Shown in pieces: positions 1 to 13,745 of a DNA stretch of 64,000 bases (the stretch's first letter is position 1; each line of letters opens with the position of its first letter). Below the pieces are notes generated by a model. The model worked only from the letters and a program-made list of their open reading frames with translations, was not told the origin of the DNA and did not search any database. Made by a program: the position numbers and the translations under genes. The stretch is from Xylaria sp. FL1777 (lineage: Eukaryota; Ascomycota; Sordariomycetes; Xylariales; Xylariaceae), in contig MU400507.1 in the NCBI GenBank assembly GCA_022578965.1, positions 558,001-622,000 of the forward strand, given 5' to 3'.

Positions 1-640
1 AACCTGCAGGTGCATATACATTAAGACCTGGGCTGGTCTTGGAAGTTGGGTACTATTGGTAAATTTATAAGGTGCATGCATATACATACAGGTAGAGACG
101 GACAATATGAAAGCAGTTATCCTGCTCAATAAAATTTTCTTCGACAGGCCAAGCGTTTCTTTCCACTGATTAGTCCTCCAATTTTTCCTGATGAAAGGAC
201 TGCAGTAGACAAATTGCCTTGGCAGATAGGTACTCCACCACTTCGCTCGGACGGTCCCCTCTGATATCTATGTCTTAAGAATCAAATTGCGGTAGCCATC
301 TATTCGCGCTCGGAACCAAGGCAGATTCTTCAGATGCCGTAATAGGGTGGTCTAGCTTAATCGGATTAATCGAGGAGGGAAGCCACATACATGTTGCGTG
401 CAAGGTTAGACTTGGCACGGCAGTGAGGACGATCACGATGCGACTCTTACAGTTCGAGCATATCCACCTTGGATTCAAGTAGCAGGATTAGACTAGGATG
501 GACAGATACACTGATACACTCTATGGTAACGTATCGTCAATGTCGTCATTGCTGTCACCTGACATGCTTAATCACACACGGACTTCATGATAACAGTTCC
601 TCAAAGGGCGGTAAGGGAATACTTACATGTAGCTAGCTAT

Positions 641-670
641 AGATAGATAGGTAGGTAGGTAGGTAGATAG
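641..670. repeat. TAGA/TAGG tetranucleotide microsatellite
   Basis: Two TAGA units are followed by about five TAGG units and one more TAGA unit. This is a simple compound microsatellite in non-coding DNA. The TAGG unit also resembles the core of the dispersed TAGGTACCTA-type motif seen throughout the intergenic DNA of this window. Confidence 0.85.
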
Positions 671-802
671 AACTGGGATCGTATTCGCGTATATATCCCT
701 GCCCCGGCAGATTTTTTCCACGACCCGCGATTTTCCTCGTATCAGCAAGTACGTCAAACGCGGCTCCTCTTTCTCTCCCTCCCTTTCTCTCTGTATGTCT
801 CT

Positions 803-842
803 GTATGTATGTATGTATGTATGTATGTCTTTCTTTCTTTTT
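803..842. repeat. GTAT then TCTT tetranucleotide microsatellite
   Basis: About six GTAT units (803-827) run directly into several TCTT units (about 828-842). The same GTAT unit recurs inside the pex4 intron near 51.2 kb. It is a simple repeat in non-coding DNA. Confidence 0.85.
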
Positions 843-3792
843 TCGCCTTGACTCCATCGTTCAAACACGGAGATCATGTCCGCCTGTCTTTGCTTTTTGC
901 TTAGCTGTGAAGAAACACGCAGACAAGACAGATAACCCGCCTGCCTGCCATGATGTTATCCAATGCTATACGTTGACCCCACGTCGCCGCCACGTAGCAA
1001 TATCGTAGCGCTGGCGGAGCCCTTAGGAGCAAGTAGGCAAGCAGGCAGTACGAGTGCGAGCGACGCTGCCGAGTTGCTCTGCGCATCCCACGCCTTGGTT
1101 AAGAACCCGTGATACGGGATTTGGATTCCCGCCGCGGCCGTGTCGCGAGATGAATTCGTTGGATGTGGCCCATCCCAGATGTCGAGGCTGACTTGGTGGA
1201 GGGGGAAGGGGACTACTCCCGGAAGGAATTTACGTCTGGCCTTGCTTGTTCCATGTGCCCCTTGTCGTCTCTAACCTTGTGTTCGTCTTTGCGGATAACT
1301 ATGGGAGTAGAGATGAAAGGTTGAAAGGAGTGTATAGAACAGGTCTAGAGGCGAAAAGCTAGGATGGTCTTTCGCTCTCTTCTTGAATCATCCGAGAGGC
1401 TAAGACCGGCGTGCACAGTGTGGCAACTCAGGTCATAGTTGCTAGAGAAGATGGACCCCAGCCGGTTAATGAAGCGTTCTTTTAGTCAGGTCCTGAACGG
1501 CGTCATGGACTAGTGTTCCGGTAATCGTGGAACTTATCTCAGTACTCGACTTCTCAGCTTTCAGCTGACTGAGTGGAAAGTCGCTGGTCTTGGGTACTGG
1601 TATGTCACTGTGAAGTTCCGTGGGACAATAGGGTTGGATGGGTCGGCTGATAATTGTAGTTATCGCCCCCTATGTAAAGAAAAGGGGTAAGCGGTAGGAG
1701 ATAGGGAGTAAGAATTTATTCAACAAAGACTCATCCTTAAATGAATTGTCCTTTTATTCTTACCTGCTAAGGAAAGGTAATATTTCAGGTGGCACATATT
1801 TCAAAACAAAGGAGAGGGGATTGAATATCGAATTAAAGGCCAAGAGAGACTCTTAGAAGGGCAGCTTCGTCTTGAGATCTGATGTCTTGAAGCTAACTCA
1901 AGGTTATATATACCTTGAACAAATACGTATGTCATGAGTTGAAGAAGCGGTACGTGGAAAACATGGGCAGCTCGTCATGCCGGTCTCAACTAGGCGATTT
2001 AGCAATGCCGTCCGTATAAGTGAAGAACCCAGGAACTCCCATACAAAGAATCTTGATAGGGAAGTAGTTAGGACTGTCATCGTAGGCGATATATTGAGAG
2101 ACCTTGTACAATACTAGAACTACCTTTCCGTCAAGGGGCCGTCCTCCCGATTATGAGATAGCTGGCGAGGAAGTACGTTTGTTTAGAGATTGACATCTTG
2201 AGGCCTTAATAGATATGATGGGTGGGTATGCTTGTTGAGTTGAGCAAGCTGTCTCCTAAATTTTCCCTTTCAATTCCTCATTAGTACATATCGGCGCCTA
2301 GGAGAAGTAATAATTGCTTACCAACCACTTAATCGCCTGCTAGACTTCACATGCGGCGAGTCACGCATCATGTTCCGGCTAGATTCTAATTTTAAAAGTA
2401 CTGTAACTATACTGGAAACCGAGGCAAAGAACTTACAGATGAAAAGCATAAGCGTTCTCTTGCTGTTGATTAAGCCGTGAGACACTAACAACCAAAGCCT
2501 CTTCATACACAAAGAATTGCCTCCTTCGGTACGTTCGAGCTTGTCATAGACATGAGAGCTGTCGAGGAAAGCAGAAGTTTAGCTTGAGGCCGAACCATGT
2601 GTTTGAAAAGCGTCAGGTTATATCTATGTTCGTACGGTGCATATAAACTCGATTTTATTGTATTTGTTCGACACAAAGGAGGCTCGATGGGGCTTAAGGA
2701 GTTTTTTCTTTTTAATGTCATTGCGTTATTAAGCTAGGTATAACTCATCAGACGAGTGGAGAGAGAGAGAGGGAGGGGGGGGAGACATGAATCAACCAAG
2801 ACTCCAGTTGTGTCCTGCTATACTGTTAAGGAGCCTCCTATTTGGATAATAAATGGCCGGCAAGGGCTCTTGAAAGCTCCTCGAATAGGCGAATTATGTC
2901 TCACTCAAGGTTAGTACACGTCTTTGTTGGATATATGGTGAGCGATGTGGGAAGAGGAGATAGGAATCTATTAGGGTACCTGCTCTTTTTACAGATATTA
3001 TGCTTCTATATATACTAATAGTACCTCTGGTAGTGAAGCTGGACCTGTGAAATACCTCAGGAGCTAGGATTGGGCTCTGTTAAAATAGAATTCGTCACAT
3101 GATTTATTTTCCAGTAGCAGTCTTCTCTTAACGCGTCTAGTGTCAGTCTATCTTCTTACATACAATTCGCTAGAAATTCATGGACGAGAATAATCAATTA
3201 AGAGCCCAAAGTCCGAAAAGAAAACTGAGAAATGATGGCTCAGTCATATGCTTGTCTGCTGATTATTACAGATAGCTATGGTGTAACGTTAGCCTAGAGT
3301 ATAGGAATTGTTGTGGTTACAGCTTGTGAACTATGCAAAGCACATGTTAGATAAACGAACGAATTGGTATCAAGACCAAAGGCACTTCATATCCGACACG
3401 GCAAGCCGCTGAGTCAAAAAAGAATCCACTGCTGGTAGTTCGAAACAACATGAATCCTAGAAATAGACTACGTCCTCAAGCGGATATTTATAAAATGGTC
3501 ACGCATATACATCATGAAAGGCAGACAGGGTGGGAACAAGACACCAAGAATTCATAAATAGACACTAGTAAATTACAACATTATGAACCAGACCCATGGC
3601 TAAGCGACGACCAAGGATGTGGTAGCTAAGATTATCAATCGTCGCGTGGAGGGTTATATGCATTTACCCATCGTCTGTTTCTCCAAGACACCGAAATAAC
3701 CATCAACGCAACTCATGACTTATCTTGTCCTAAATATGTTCGAGCATGCAAAATAAAGGCTTTATAAATCATGTACAGATCAATGGTTGCGT

Positions 3793-5501
3793 TTACACGC
3801 TGATGCCAAGCACAGATGCGCAACCCCAGTGCTGTTCGCACTGGCACTGCGTGTTTCCATCCTTCCAAGCATCTGAAGTAAGACTGAAGATGACGGCCTT
3901 GTCACCAACCTCCTGGATAATAGACTTGACGGCGACTGCTTGTTGACTGAGACCAGGGACAGCTAGGCCAAGAGCTTGTCCAGCGGAAGGCCAGCCGGTC
4001 TCCATGATACGACCCTCCTTGCCGCTGCAGATGTTGTCGATGATATCAAGTTGGCCCTTAACAAACTGACCAGCTTGGTCGGCAGTGGTCTGGGTGTTGA
4101 AGAAAGCGTGGGCATTGGCACCAACAAAGTCGACGACCGGGCAGACGAGGCTAGAGAACTCTTGCTGTTGCCAGATGTTGACTGTCTCAGAGGTGGAGTA
4201 GGGACCGGTGTAGCTAAGCTGCTGCTTGGTGGTGGAGATTAGGCCGGCGAGCTGGCTAGGTGTGCAGTAACCGTGCAACACAGCCTCGTTACCAACAGTA
4301 ATCAAAGAGACGATATCCCATTGACCCCAGGCCTGGATGGAGCTAACTTGTTCCGTGACACTGGGGTTACCGGCATCACAGCCCGGCTCATCAATGTAAA
4401 TACCCAAGATCAGCTTAATTCCATGGGCTTTAGCAGCCCCGCCAACAAACTCGAGTGTGCTGCAGTCGGTCGAGTAGACACGAATGGTGGTAACACCAGC
4501 AGCAGCAATAGCAGCAATGTCCTTGTTCACTTCGCTCTGAGACTTGCAGCCACCGCTCTCCGAGGTCTCGTACGGGGTGTAGGTGACAGCCCAAGGCTTA
4601 CCAGGTGTACCCTTGCTTGGGGTCTTGCCCGGGCTGTTCGTGGGCTTGGGAGTGTCCTTGGACGAAGTTGTCGAGGGCTGGGGCTTTGAGGTCGTAACGG
4701 GATAGGTAGGCTGTGCAACAGGGGTAGTCTCAGCAACGTAAGTGGTCGGAGCAGCCGAGCTGCTTGATGGGGTTGGGATGTCGAAGGGGCAGTAGACTAC
4801 AGTGCTCGTTTCATAGACTGTAGTCACAACTTCGGGCTGGGTGTAGGTGCCAGCGGGGTAGCTTGTGACAGTGGGGATCGTCACAGTCGTGCCCTCAGTC
4901 ACAGTTGTCGTGGTTGGCGCGATGGTATAGGTGCCAGCGGACGGGCACACATACGTGGTGCTCTCGATGACGCTGGTTGTCACACCACCACTAGTTGAAA
5001 CGGTAGCATACGGGCATACAACTGTGGTGGCGGTGGTCACGACAGTAGTAACACCACCGAGAGTATGCGTGCCAGCAGGAACCGACGTTGTGTATGGGAC
5101 GGGCACCGTGGTGGCACTGGTCAAAGTCACGGTGGTAGCGGGGAAAGTGTAGACACCCGTGGTAGGGCATGTCTGAGCAATTGGCGTGGGCACGACAACC
5201 TGAGTAGCAGACGCTGTCGTGGTCGCTGGCGGAGGAGGGGGGAACACAACTATGACCGTTAGCACAACTATATCAATACGGAACACCCCATGTCCTAGGC
5301 ATGGTTTACGAGCTGAGGACTCATTGACGTACGAGTAGGCTGGCCGTGGTAGGTGCTGTACACAGTCGTGCAACCGCAAGTCTCGTCGACTTCGTAACCC
5401 TTCTTTGCGTGGGCGTGAGCACCGGCGTGGTTGTGTCTGTGGTGAACGCTACCAGCGCTGGCACCAGCGGCGAGGGCCGCAACCGCCAAAGTTGCCTTCA
5501 T
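3793..5501 (-). CDS. btgE: BtgE-like secreted GH17 beta-glucosidase / cell-wall glucanase
   Basis: Two exons: 5333-5501 and 3793-5249. The 83-bp intron 5250-5332 has donor GTACGT, branch TGCTAAC and acceptor CATAG, giving 541 residues. The translation has a signal peptide (residues 1-16, ending ASA), a His-rich stretch, the conserved motif ETCGCTT, a proline run, then a Thr/Val-rich region with repeated units built on CP..GTYT..ATT. The C-terminal half is a glycoside hydrolase family 17 domain: VGNEA holds the expected acid/base Glu near residue 378, and METGWPSAG holds the expected nucleophile Glu near 473. The family acts on beta-1,3-glucan at the cell surface. The organisation matches Aspergillus BtgE. 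The splice junction restores a PTLV segment also found in that family, which supports the intron. No GPI signal is evident at the C-terminus. Antisense open frames over this gene are shadows of its biased composition. Confidence 0.93.
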
Positions 5502-8500
5502 CTTCTAACTTTTTCCAAAAACTCCCGAGCGTTGAATTCCAATGCTACGTCGTATGAACGGCTCCGTGTTCCTCTTCGTGATGTCGTGATAAAAACGAAT
5601 GCCCGCTGAATGAGTGAAGCGGTGTGTGGGATATGGCGGTGGTGAAGGACGAAAGATGGATTGGCGTCAGGTGGACATTAAAAGAAGACGGCTTCGTGGG
5701 AGAAGACAAAGGAAAGGGGCCATGGTGCACACTGCATGGTCGTTAGTTTTATTAGGTGGCCGAGACGCCATGGGTCTTTCGGCGCCAATCTTACCTGGTG
5801 TTTGTTTTTCTGGTATGGCGTAGCGTAATGCTGGCTCTCCTTGTTCGTACCGACGGGGCAGGCCAATTTCAGGGGGCCCCCCCTTGCAGGCACCCAGAGA
5901 TGCATGCATCTACTCTCGAGATGGCTAGTGTAGCGCCTCTCTCATCACAGCCGGCTGGGGGATGTGTCCCGAGCACCTCTGCTTCACCGTATTGTCGGCT
6001 GCAATCGAAACACCGGTATTCGAGGCTCGTCCCAGACGTGGAGGCGACCAGCACTCACGGTCGCCATCTTTCATGGCGATTCCCCATTGCCTGCCTTTAA
6101 GGGAGGTGAGCTCATCAGTAGCGCCAGAGACTTTGGGCTCGCTGGCCGAGACTTGGAATAATCTACTTTAGCTGCCCGGCAAGTACACGTAGATGATGGG
6201 GACTTTCTGACCAGTGAGAACACCACTCGCCCTGGGGTAGTAAACGCAGCAATGTACTTACATTAGGCATACTGAAGGAACAGCTAAAACGGTCGGTGAG
6301 TGGTTCACTGCAAGATGAGAGGTTCGCTGCTAGTGTAGGTCCAACTCTCAGCGCATCTTGACCATCCAGATAGGATCACGAGGTGGGATAGGAAGTGGAG
6401 GAGCGAATTGAGCCAAAGAGGGTCTAACAAAGTTGACGGATCCTGAAATGGAGCTGGTGGATCCCTCTGGCCCCAGATTTGCATGGCTATACAGGGGTCG
6501 TATGGATTGAGGGCAGCAACGGGAGATTACATGAGGGTCCAAGCGAAATTGCTCTTTGCTACCTGGTATACACAACTCGAAGCATAGGTAGTCGTTACTC
6601 CTGAACTTCGCGCCAATATGCTTTCATTAGAAGTAGTATACACATAATTAACTATACTAGGTACCTGCTATTAAAGCATACCCATATACACGTATAGGTA
6701 GATACCTGCCCCTTTTAGGCCTTTGTACCCAAGCATCACGATGACTCTATGCCTTTCTAGGACACGAACAGTCCAAGGACCAATGTAACAAGACAATAAT
6801 ACTACTAACTGTTTTTTTCTCTTGGTGTGGTGTATTTCATTTGCCCCTTCAAATGGTTGCGCTATTTGACCAATTCGTCAATGAGTTCTTGAACAACTAC
6901 CGTACACTCACAGCCACCTGCCTCTTGTAAATAAGTCACGATGGCCGCATTGGGTTATAGTACGGTATATATGGTGGTAGAACAAGATGTTTAGTCTTAC
7001 GTAAGTGACGACTTACTTGGGCACGTATTGTGTATGATACTAGTGAGGATACTACAATGCGCAAACTAACGGTATGGATGACCAATTCCTAAGGCTGAAA
7101 ACCTATATCTAGTGTGCATTGCTTATGTCGCTGAAGTCTTCTGGGCTATTGGGGTCTGCATATGTTATATATCTGTATATACTTTATACATATATGGTAT
7201 GAACAGTAGTAGGAAGTCAATGACGAGGCCGGCAACCCGATCGTTCTCAGCCGGGCCTGGCCAGATCGGACATTGATCGGGAATTTGCCGGCTCAGAAGC
7301 CGGTACCTGCATTGACTCGCGCATTACCTATTACATGCGGGGCGAACAGCTCGTACCTGCATAAATGCCTGCTAGCTACCTCCCGATGTAGGTACTACGT
7401 ATAATTTCTTCCGGTTGTATTATCGGAATTGTCGTCTGAACAAAGCAAACCGAACTGTAATTCATATCGTGACACTGGCACTGGCACTATCACTTAACCG
7501 CAGCCTCGAATCCTGTAATCAACAATGTACGATAGACAACTTCATCTTGGTTTCGTTACTACCTAATTACATAACATATAGTTAAGCTAATCGAAATTCA
7601 ACTGCACAGCTTTCTAACTAGTAGGTACCTAAGAGGTCAAGATATTCTGAGTACAGCTTTACCTGAATATATCCTGCACTATATTCATTTTACTACATCA
7701 TGTACTGTGTAGTTGCCCGACTTATTACGAATCCCTTCGTCATCGGCACATACAAAACAGGAACAGGGCAAATTATATGAAGTCTATAAATGCACTTTGA
7801 GACTATCAATTATGAACGGAGGAGAATATAGGGTGGTAGAATCTCTCCTATCTTCGCCATACACATATATTCTACCATGGCCTACACTACCGGTACTTAG
7901 GTAATTTCTAGCCCGTATTCCGGTCAGCGATCACCTACCGGTATTCGACGTCAGTCTACGAAGGGCGAGATCATCTGGTGTCTCCACAGCCCCAAAACCA
8001 AGCTTTCAAAATACATGTACTGCGTATGTTTATTTTATCTTATTCTGTTCATCATTTTAAGGACTGCTGGCGGTGTCATATTCATCAGCCCTTCAATTCC
8101 CCAGCGTAAGAATCGGGGTTGGTATCTACTGCCTAGTTTCACTGCTGAGTGGCATTATTGTTTCACCGCAATGCCCTACTAAGGTGTCTCATAGTATCTA
8201 GTGTAGCTTACCTATTTATATCCTAGGATAAAATTTACTGTACACCTAAGTGCCGGATCAAGCCACCAAGTTGTGTCGGTTCCCGTAGGAGCGGGATGTT
8301 CTGGACACTCACCGCATTTTCTTTCAAGTAGATACTACCATTGTTTCAGGCAAGGAAAGACATAGCAATGCCGGATTATAAATGGGCAATAATAGTTAGG
8401 GTAAAGTGACGCCTGGAACCTAATATTGACTGTTTACTAGCTCTCAACCGATTTCGTTAGCTGAGGGTAAACAAGACACTTTTCGAAGCCTACATATGAC

Positions 8501-9213
8501 CATATGCGAAAATTTGAGCGTAATGCTATAACTATATGGTATTAATCTGTGCCCGGCCCTATTACGATACCATTATATCTATGTCTCTAGCTGGGTTGAT
8601 GGAAGAGAGATTGGTGCCTAAGGCAGATAGCAAGCTAAAGAAGCTATCTCACGAACAAAGCACCGACGGCAATGTCTTTGACATGGTGTCATACCTATAT
8701 ATCTAGATCTTGGGAGGATTTTCAAAAGTGAAAGGGAAGGCTCTGATGCACCGTCTTTCTTCTCGGATTGCCACGACGGGTGGTTGTTGAAAGCGGAGGA
8801 ATGCATCTCAAATGGCTCGTGGAATTGAAACCTGCATACTATTATTGATTGGTTCGCATTGAAATTCCGTTATGGATGAATCCTCTTTTGTCCCCCTTTT
8901 GGATCAATACCCCAAGGCCATAAGTGTGCCTCGTAGAATTTCAGGGCTTATATAGAAGAAAGAAGTTGCTTTATGTAGGCTAAGTACTGATAGAATAGAA
9001 ACCTTAAATCATAATGTACAGACCGTTATGTACCTAGGTTAGTGGGGAGGAGCCGCCACTGCCAGCTGCAGAAATAGCTAGGCACCTGACGATGGCTGTT
9101 GGCCTAGAAATTGCTACCCCTGCCGTCGGGAAATTTTGCCAACGCTGAACATATCAAAGGTTGCTCCCAACAATCTTGTTACCTTCCACGGCTCACTTTA
9201 GCGCGGAGTGATA
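5502..9213. other. Shared upstream region of btgE (-) and cyt-4 (+)
   Basis: This 3.7-kb stretch lies between two divergently transcribed genes and must hold both promoters. It has no convincing coding sequence; the short open frames on both strands show no family motif and overlap one another. A GC-rich cluster of CCG/CGG dyads at 7237-7303 stands out and is listed separately. Copies of the TAGGTACCT-type motif occur near 6660, 6700, 7304, 7386, 7622 and 9031. Confidence 0.6.
7237..7303. promoter_or_regulatory. Cluster of CCG/CGG dyads in an AT-rich promoter region
   Basis: Within 67 bp there are CCGATC (7237-7242), GATCGG twice (7264-7269 and 7275-7280), and CCGGCT paired with AGCCGG (7288-7293 and 7298-7303) around a 4-nt CAGA spacer. 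CGG half-sites in inverted or everted arrangement are the binding signature of fungal Zn2Cys6 regulators. That this is a regulatory site is inference. It lies about 1.7 kb upstream of btgE and 1.9 kb upstream of cyt-4. Confidence 0.35.
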
Positions 9214-12200
9214 ATGCTACAAGCTTCAGGTCGGTCGTATGTCTGCTGGCGATGTGTCGCTGGGCGCTTCGGCCCGGGTCCGTTGTCTCCATGGTCACGC
9301 ACTTCCTATGTGACTGGAGCCCTCTTGAAGCCGACTACATACACTCAATACACCAACTCGGCATCTAGAAGAGTAATGAAATCCGACCCAACCGTCTCAC
9401 ACATTAATGTAGATACTGATCCGCTGCGACAGGAACTGGCGACGGTGCACCACACGCCGTCGAATTATAATGCATTGGGGAATTCTCCTGCTCCTGGGCA
9501 GAAGTCATCGACGCGCACGACACCCATCCGGGAACGTTTCCGTAAATGGGAAGCAGAGAACCCAAGTCTGGGGGAAGCTATGAGGACAGATCACGCAAGC
9601 TATGGCTTGAGTAATAACCTTACGCGCCCGCAGAATGTGAGCATGTTGCAAATCGACACTGAGGATAGCACACCTTGGTTCGCTGGTGATGAACTGGTAG
9701 ATCTGCGTTCTGATGATGCAATGCTAGACGCTGGTGACCTGGTCGAAATATCGTGCGTTTTATATTCCGCCCAGCTTCCATGTGGTCTCTCCTAATACAA
9801 TACTTTTAGCGTTAACGACTCGAGGCGACCTCTTCTCGCCATCTGTCTCGGCCGCATCAATGGATACGAGCAATTCTACACAATCAGCGGGAAATGGTTT
9901 TCGGCCTTGGGCATGAGGACTTTATTTGTTGTCCACGACTTCGCAACGCCAGATGAGTTGAAACCAGTTGTTGAGGTACTGCCCTCAGGCGAGATTCCAA
10001 TCGAGGATTTGAACACTCTCCAAGATTTAGGAGAAGGTCCGTCACGAGTCGCGGGAGCGGCACTTCTACGTAAAATGCTCTCTTTTGTTCAGGAAGCGGA
10101 GGCTATATACCAGGCCAATGCTGGCACCCTTGATGCCTCCAGCTCATTCATAGGGGACCCTGTTAAACATCGATATCTCACCTTGCATGAAATCACCGAC
10201 CTTTTGCTTCCGGATACAAACAAGTACGAAGGCAAATTTAGCACTCAATCTCTATATGCAGTACATCGAGCATTGCTACAGGACGAGGTGTTTTTCAGAC
10301 CACTTCGGCAAAAGGGACATAAAAAATCCTACTTGTTCGAAGTCAGCCCACTTTCAGAAGTCCGTATCATACAGAAGATCGAGAGGATTGTGCGTGAATA
10401 TTTAAGTATACAAGGTAATGAAAGACACATTCAATTAGTAAAAGCCAGGTCACCGGTTGGGGCTTTCGTGAGAAAGGCACAGAGCTTGATTGATAAGAGC
10501 CGGGAACATCGAGAGTGGTCTAACAGTGGTATTATCGGACCGTCTTCAAAACCGGTACGTGGAGAACCAAACTGGTCTGAATCCGATCTGGAGATTTTAC
10601 AATTCATTGAACTCTGGGCCGGTTACCAAAAATTCCCACGCTCTTCACGCCTGCAAACCCTCGGCTCCGCCCTCTTACGAGCTGTTGATCGGTACCAGGA
10701 AGCGCAAGGATATGTGCCTGCTACGGGATGGACTTTCCTACAGGAAGTTGGCTGGATACCGCCGTGGGAAATCCCAGCTCGTTATAGCGTACGGTTTCCT
10801 GACGTCGAGATCAAACGGGGCGGTGGCTATGTTCGTCCTTTTATGGGTATGCTTGACAGGCATCTGAAACGAGATAGACTGGCACTCATTCGGAGCCCTC
10901 TAAATGAGGTCACAACCTTTTGCATTGACGACATCACAGCCCGTGAAATTGATGATGCGGTATCTCTCGAGCGGACCTCGAACCCCGAAGAATACTGGAT
11001 TCACGTACATGTCGCAGATCCAGCATCATCATTCGACGCCGATACGCCGGTGGCCAAATACGCAGAGCTTATCCCTGAAACGATATACCTTCCCGGTCAT
11101 CTTGAGACTATGCTCCCAGAGTCTCTTATTCATGATCGGTTTTCTTTAGCACCTGATAGACCTTGTCTTACATTTAGCGCGCTGGTGAACACGGATGGCA
11201 TGGTTCTCGATGAGAAGATCACAGCAAACCTTATGAGAAACGTTGTTTATATGACTTATGAAGATGCTGCTTCAGCCATTGGCGAGAGAAGAGAGGACCC
11301 ATACATGAAAGGCCTGCAGGGGCCCCCTAGTACAGCGCCGAATGTCCAAACGGCGAACAGGAAGATGACTGGACCTGATGGCTTGACGGAAAGCCAGAAA
11401 AGTGACCTCGCTATCCTTTCAAAACTTGGTAAAGCAATCCAAGCAGGGCGGCTAGACAAAGGTGCAACGCCGTTCTTCGCGCCTCGTGCGACAGCAACTG
11501 TCGATTTTGGCGGTGTCACACAGGAAGAGTCTGATGGCTTCATTACTACCGCTGGGGATCCTTTAATCCATGTCCACTATTCTAATCGTTCGGCGACTGA
11601 TCTAGTCGAAAACGCTATGAAGCTGGCCAATGAAGTTGCCGCTCGTTGGTGCTACGAGCGAGGGATCCCCATCCCCTATCGCACGCAACCTCGTGCTTTG
11701 CGCAACGCCGCTCTTGTCCAGCAGTATACTCGCGACGTGCTAAATCCGGTGCTGAATTCTGGTGGCAGTCCTGATGAGCAAATGTGGAGGTATGTGCGGT
11801 CACTACTCGGTTCGGACGAGGTTTTGACAACACCTGGACCGTACTTCATATTGGGAAGCGACATGTACACTAAGGCGACATCGCCGCTGCGCCGCTTTGG
11901 AGACTTAATCGTGCACTGGCAAATCGAAGCGGCGCTGCTGGAGGAAAAGAGACTGAAACGCAAGCTTGTTGGCAGCAATGACCACAACAAAAAGAGTGAT
12001 GACCTCTCATTCCTGCCGTTCAGCCGCGACCGCCTCGATCGGATGCTACCGATGCTCCAACTCCGCGAGAAACAGGCCCGTACCCTCACCAACGTCGAAG
12101 GTGGTGACCAATGGATTCTACAGGCATTGGTGCGTGCTTGGCGGTTCAAAGAAAGTCCGCTGCCTGATACGTTTAAGCTAACTGTATTTCACTTAACTCG

Positions 12201-12465
12201 GTCACGTGTGTTGGGCCGGTTAGACTGGTTCGAACGCCAGGCGATTCTGAAGCATGATGCGCTTAACGAGATCAGAGCTGCTGAAGTGTGCGTAGGTGAC
12301 GTTATCGAGGTCCGCCTTACCGACGTCAATGTTCACTCCAGGGAAATATATGTCGAAGCTCTACAGATTCTCAAGAAAGCCGAGGGTAAAACCCAAAGGA
12401 CAGAGAGCGTGCAGCTTTCTGTTGACAGTGCAGAGGTTAAGGGTATGCCTGTTGAAACGGCCTAG
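9214..12465 (+). CDS. cyt-4: Mitochondrial RNase II-family 3'-5' exoribonuclease (CYT-4 / Dss1 type)
   Basis: Two exons: 9214-9752 and 9810-12465. The 57-bp intron has donor GTGCGT, branch CCTAAT and acceptor TTTTAG, giving 1064 residues. The first ATG is at 9214; the GTG two codons upstream is not a credible start. The N-terminus is free of acidic residues for about 55 positions, Arg-rich, and has the CWRC motif common in fungal mitochondrial presequences. Splicing restores the conserved run LLAICLGRINGYE. The RNB domain starts near the middle: CIDDITAREIDDAV carries the metal-binding Asp residues, followed by ENAMKLANEVAARW and TSPLRRFGDLIVHW. Neurospora CYT-4 and yeast Dss1 are matrix exoribonucleases needed for mitochondrial RNA turnover and intron processing. 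The length fits CYT-4. Confidence 0.95.
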
Positions 12466-13745
12466 CTTGAGTCTAGGCGGGAGCAGTGATGCTTTGGCTG
12501 TATGATATAAGGGGTACTGGTGGTCCGAGGCTTATACTAGTCGTGTAAGAATACGGCCGATAGGTGCGTATGATGGAAAGGTGGTCAGACAAGTTAATAT
12601 TTCCCAGTATATTTGTAAAACTAGGTACCAGTAGATTGTATACTAGGACAGGAGTACCTAGATAACGAACCAGAGACTTCTACTAAGACACCATATATAC
12701 AAACCAATAAAACTCTCATGTTCCTGTTACATACACACTAACATACGCTCCCTTCCCGACCGTAGCAAGCCTTTATTTCGATTTTAAGTGGTGATTAGAA
12801 CTTCATGTACCTCGCTTGAACAAAATAATCGTGTATTTGGATAACTAGACTTGAAGAATTTTGATTTTGATTTTTGTATCCCTTTAGAACGCATGATTGA
12901 CCGAATCTTGCTGTAGTGAGAATTCCAAATTTGTCTAGGTCTACGAGTAGTTAAGCAGTAGTATGTAGCAGTTGTCATCGTCGTTATTCCTGCAATTCAA
13001 CGGCGACGTACCTAACAGTACTTCTAGTCCAAGATTTTGATCTCAATTTCGAAGCTGTTATTATTGCATATGAGAGTGTACTTACTCGTCGAGTAAGCAA
13101 CTTTCTTGTCTATCTATCTATATATGGATATGTCGTGCCTCACGGCTGGCGTTTTCTGTAGTTACAGTAACTACGTTAAAGCAACATGCACAGATAGTCC
13201 AACTTTAGTTTATATGCGTAGCTAGGTTAAGGACAGACGTAGACGAGCAGGCATGCGCAACAGGAAAATAGGACCTAAATGGAGCTAGTAAATATTTATA
13301 TTCTCGCAAGGCTATGCCTTCATATATTAATCGCCGTCCATGTTAGTAGCAACATGGGACTGCGACATGCACAGGTCAGCTGATCCTCTAATTGCAATAG
13401 CTGCCTGTACCTAGTTATCAATCCATTTCCCTAGTTTTTATCCTCGTTTGTTTTCTTATCCGTCGCGCCCGTGTTGTGCAATGCATTTGTGCGACTCTGT
13501 AATGTGAGATACAGGAGTCTTTGACACAATGACTGACGATCGTAGCATCGTGAAACCAAACAAATCCGAGTCCCGCTCCCATTCCAACGCCCTTTAAAAC
13601 AATGCAGTTTTACACGATGTCTCCAACTCTTGTAAGCCCGAGCCGGCTATCACCATTTTGTCTCACTAGTGGAGTGTCTTGTTTGCAAATCCGTACGCCT
13701 CGGATCACCAATTCGAGGCCCTATCATACTGAATACCTGTAGTGG
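12466..13745. other. Convergent intergenic region between cyt-4 and reg1
   Basis: About 1.3 kb separates the stop codons of two converging genes and should contain both 3' ends. Base composition is AT-rich with short runs such as TATATATGG. No open frame here shows a domain, and no RNA gene was recognised. Confidence 0.6.

Larger units (their letters stand above)
1..3792. other. Intergenic region with no recognised gene
   Basis: This stretch ends at the stop codon of the btgE-like gene. Open frames here are short (under about 90 codons), show no family motif and cannot be chained with good splice sites into anything I recognise. Two adjoining minus-strand frames at about 2318-2721 are the longest uninterrupted pair, but their translation resembles no family I know. 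The region contains tetranucleotide microsatellites (listed separately) and a purine tract at about 2755-2785. Base composition becomes AT-richer after about 1700. Confidence 0.6.

Noticed and set aside
4273..4689. Antisense frames over btgE
   Set aside because: They mirror the Thr/Val/Ser-rich codons of a well-supported GH17 gene and carry no motif of their own.
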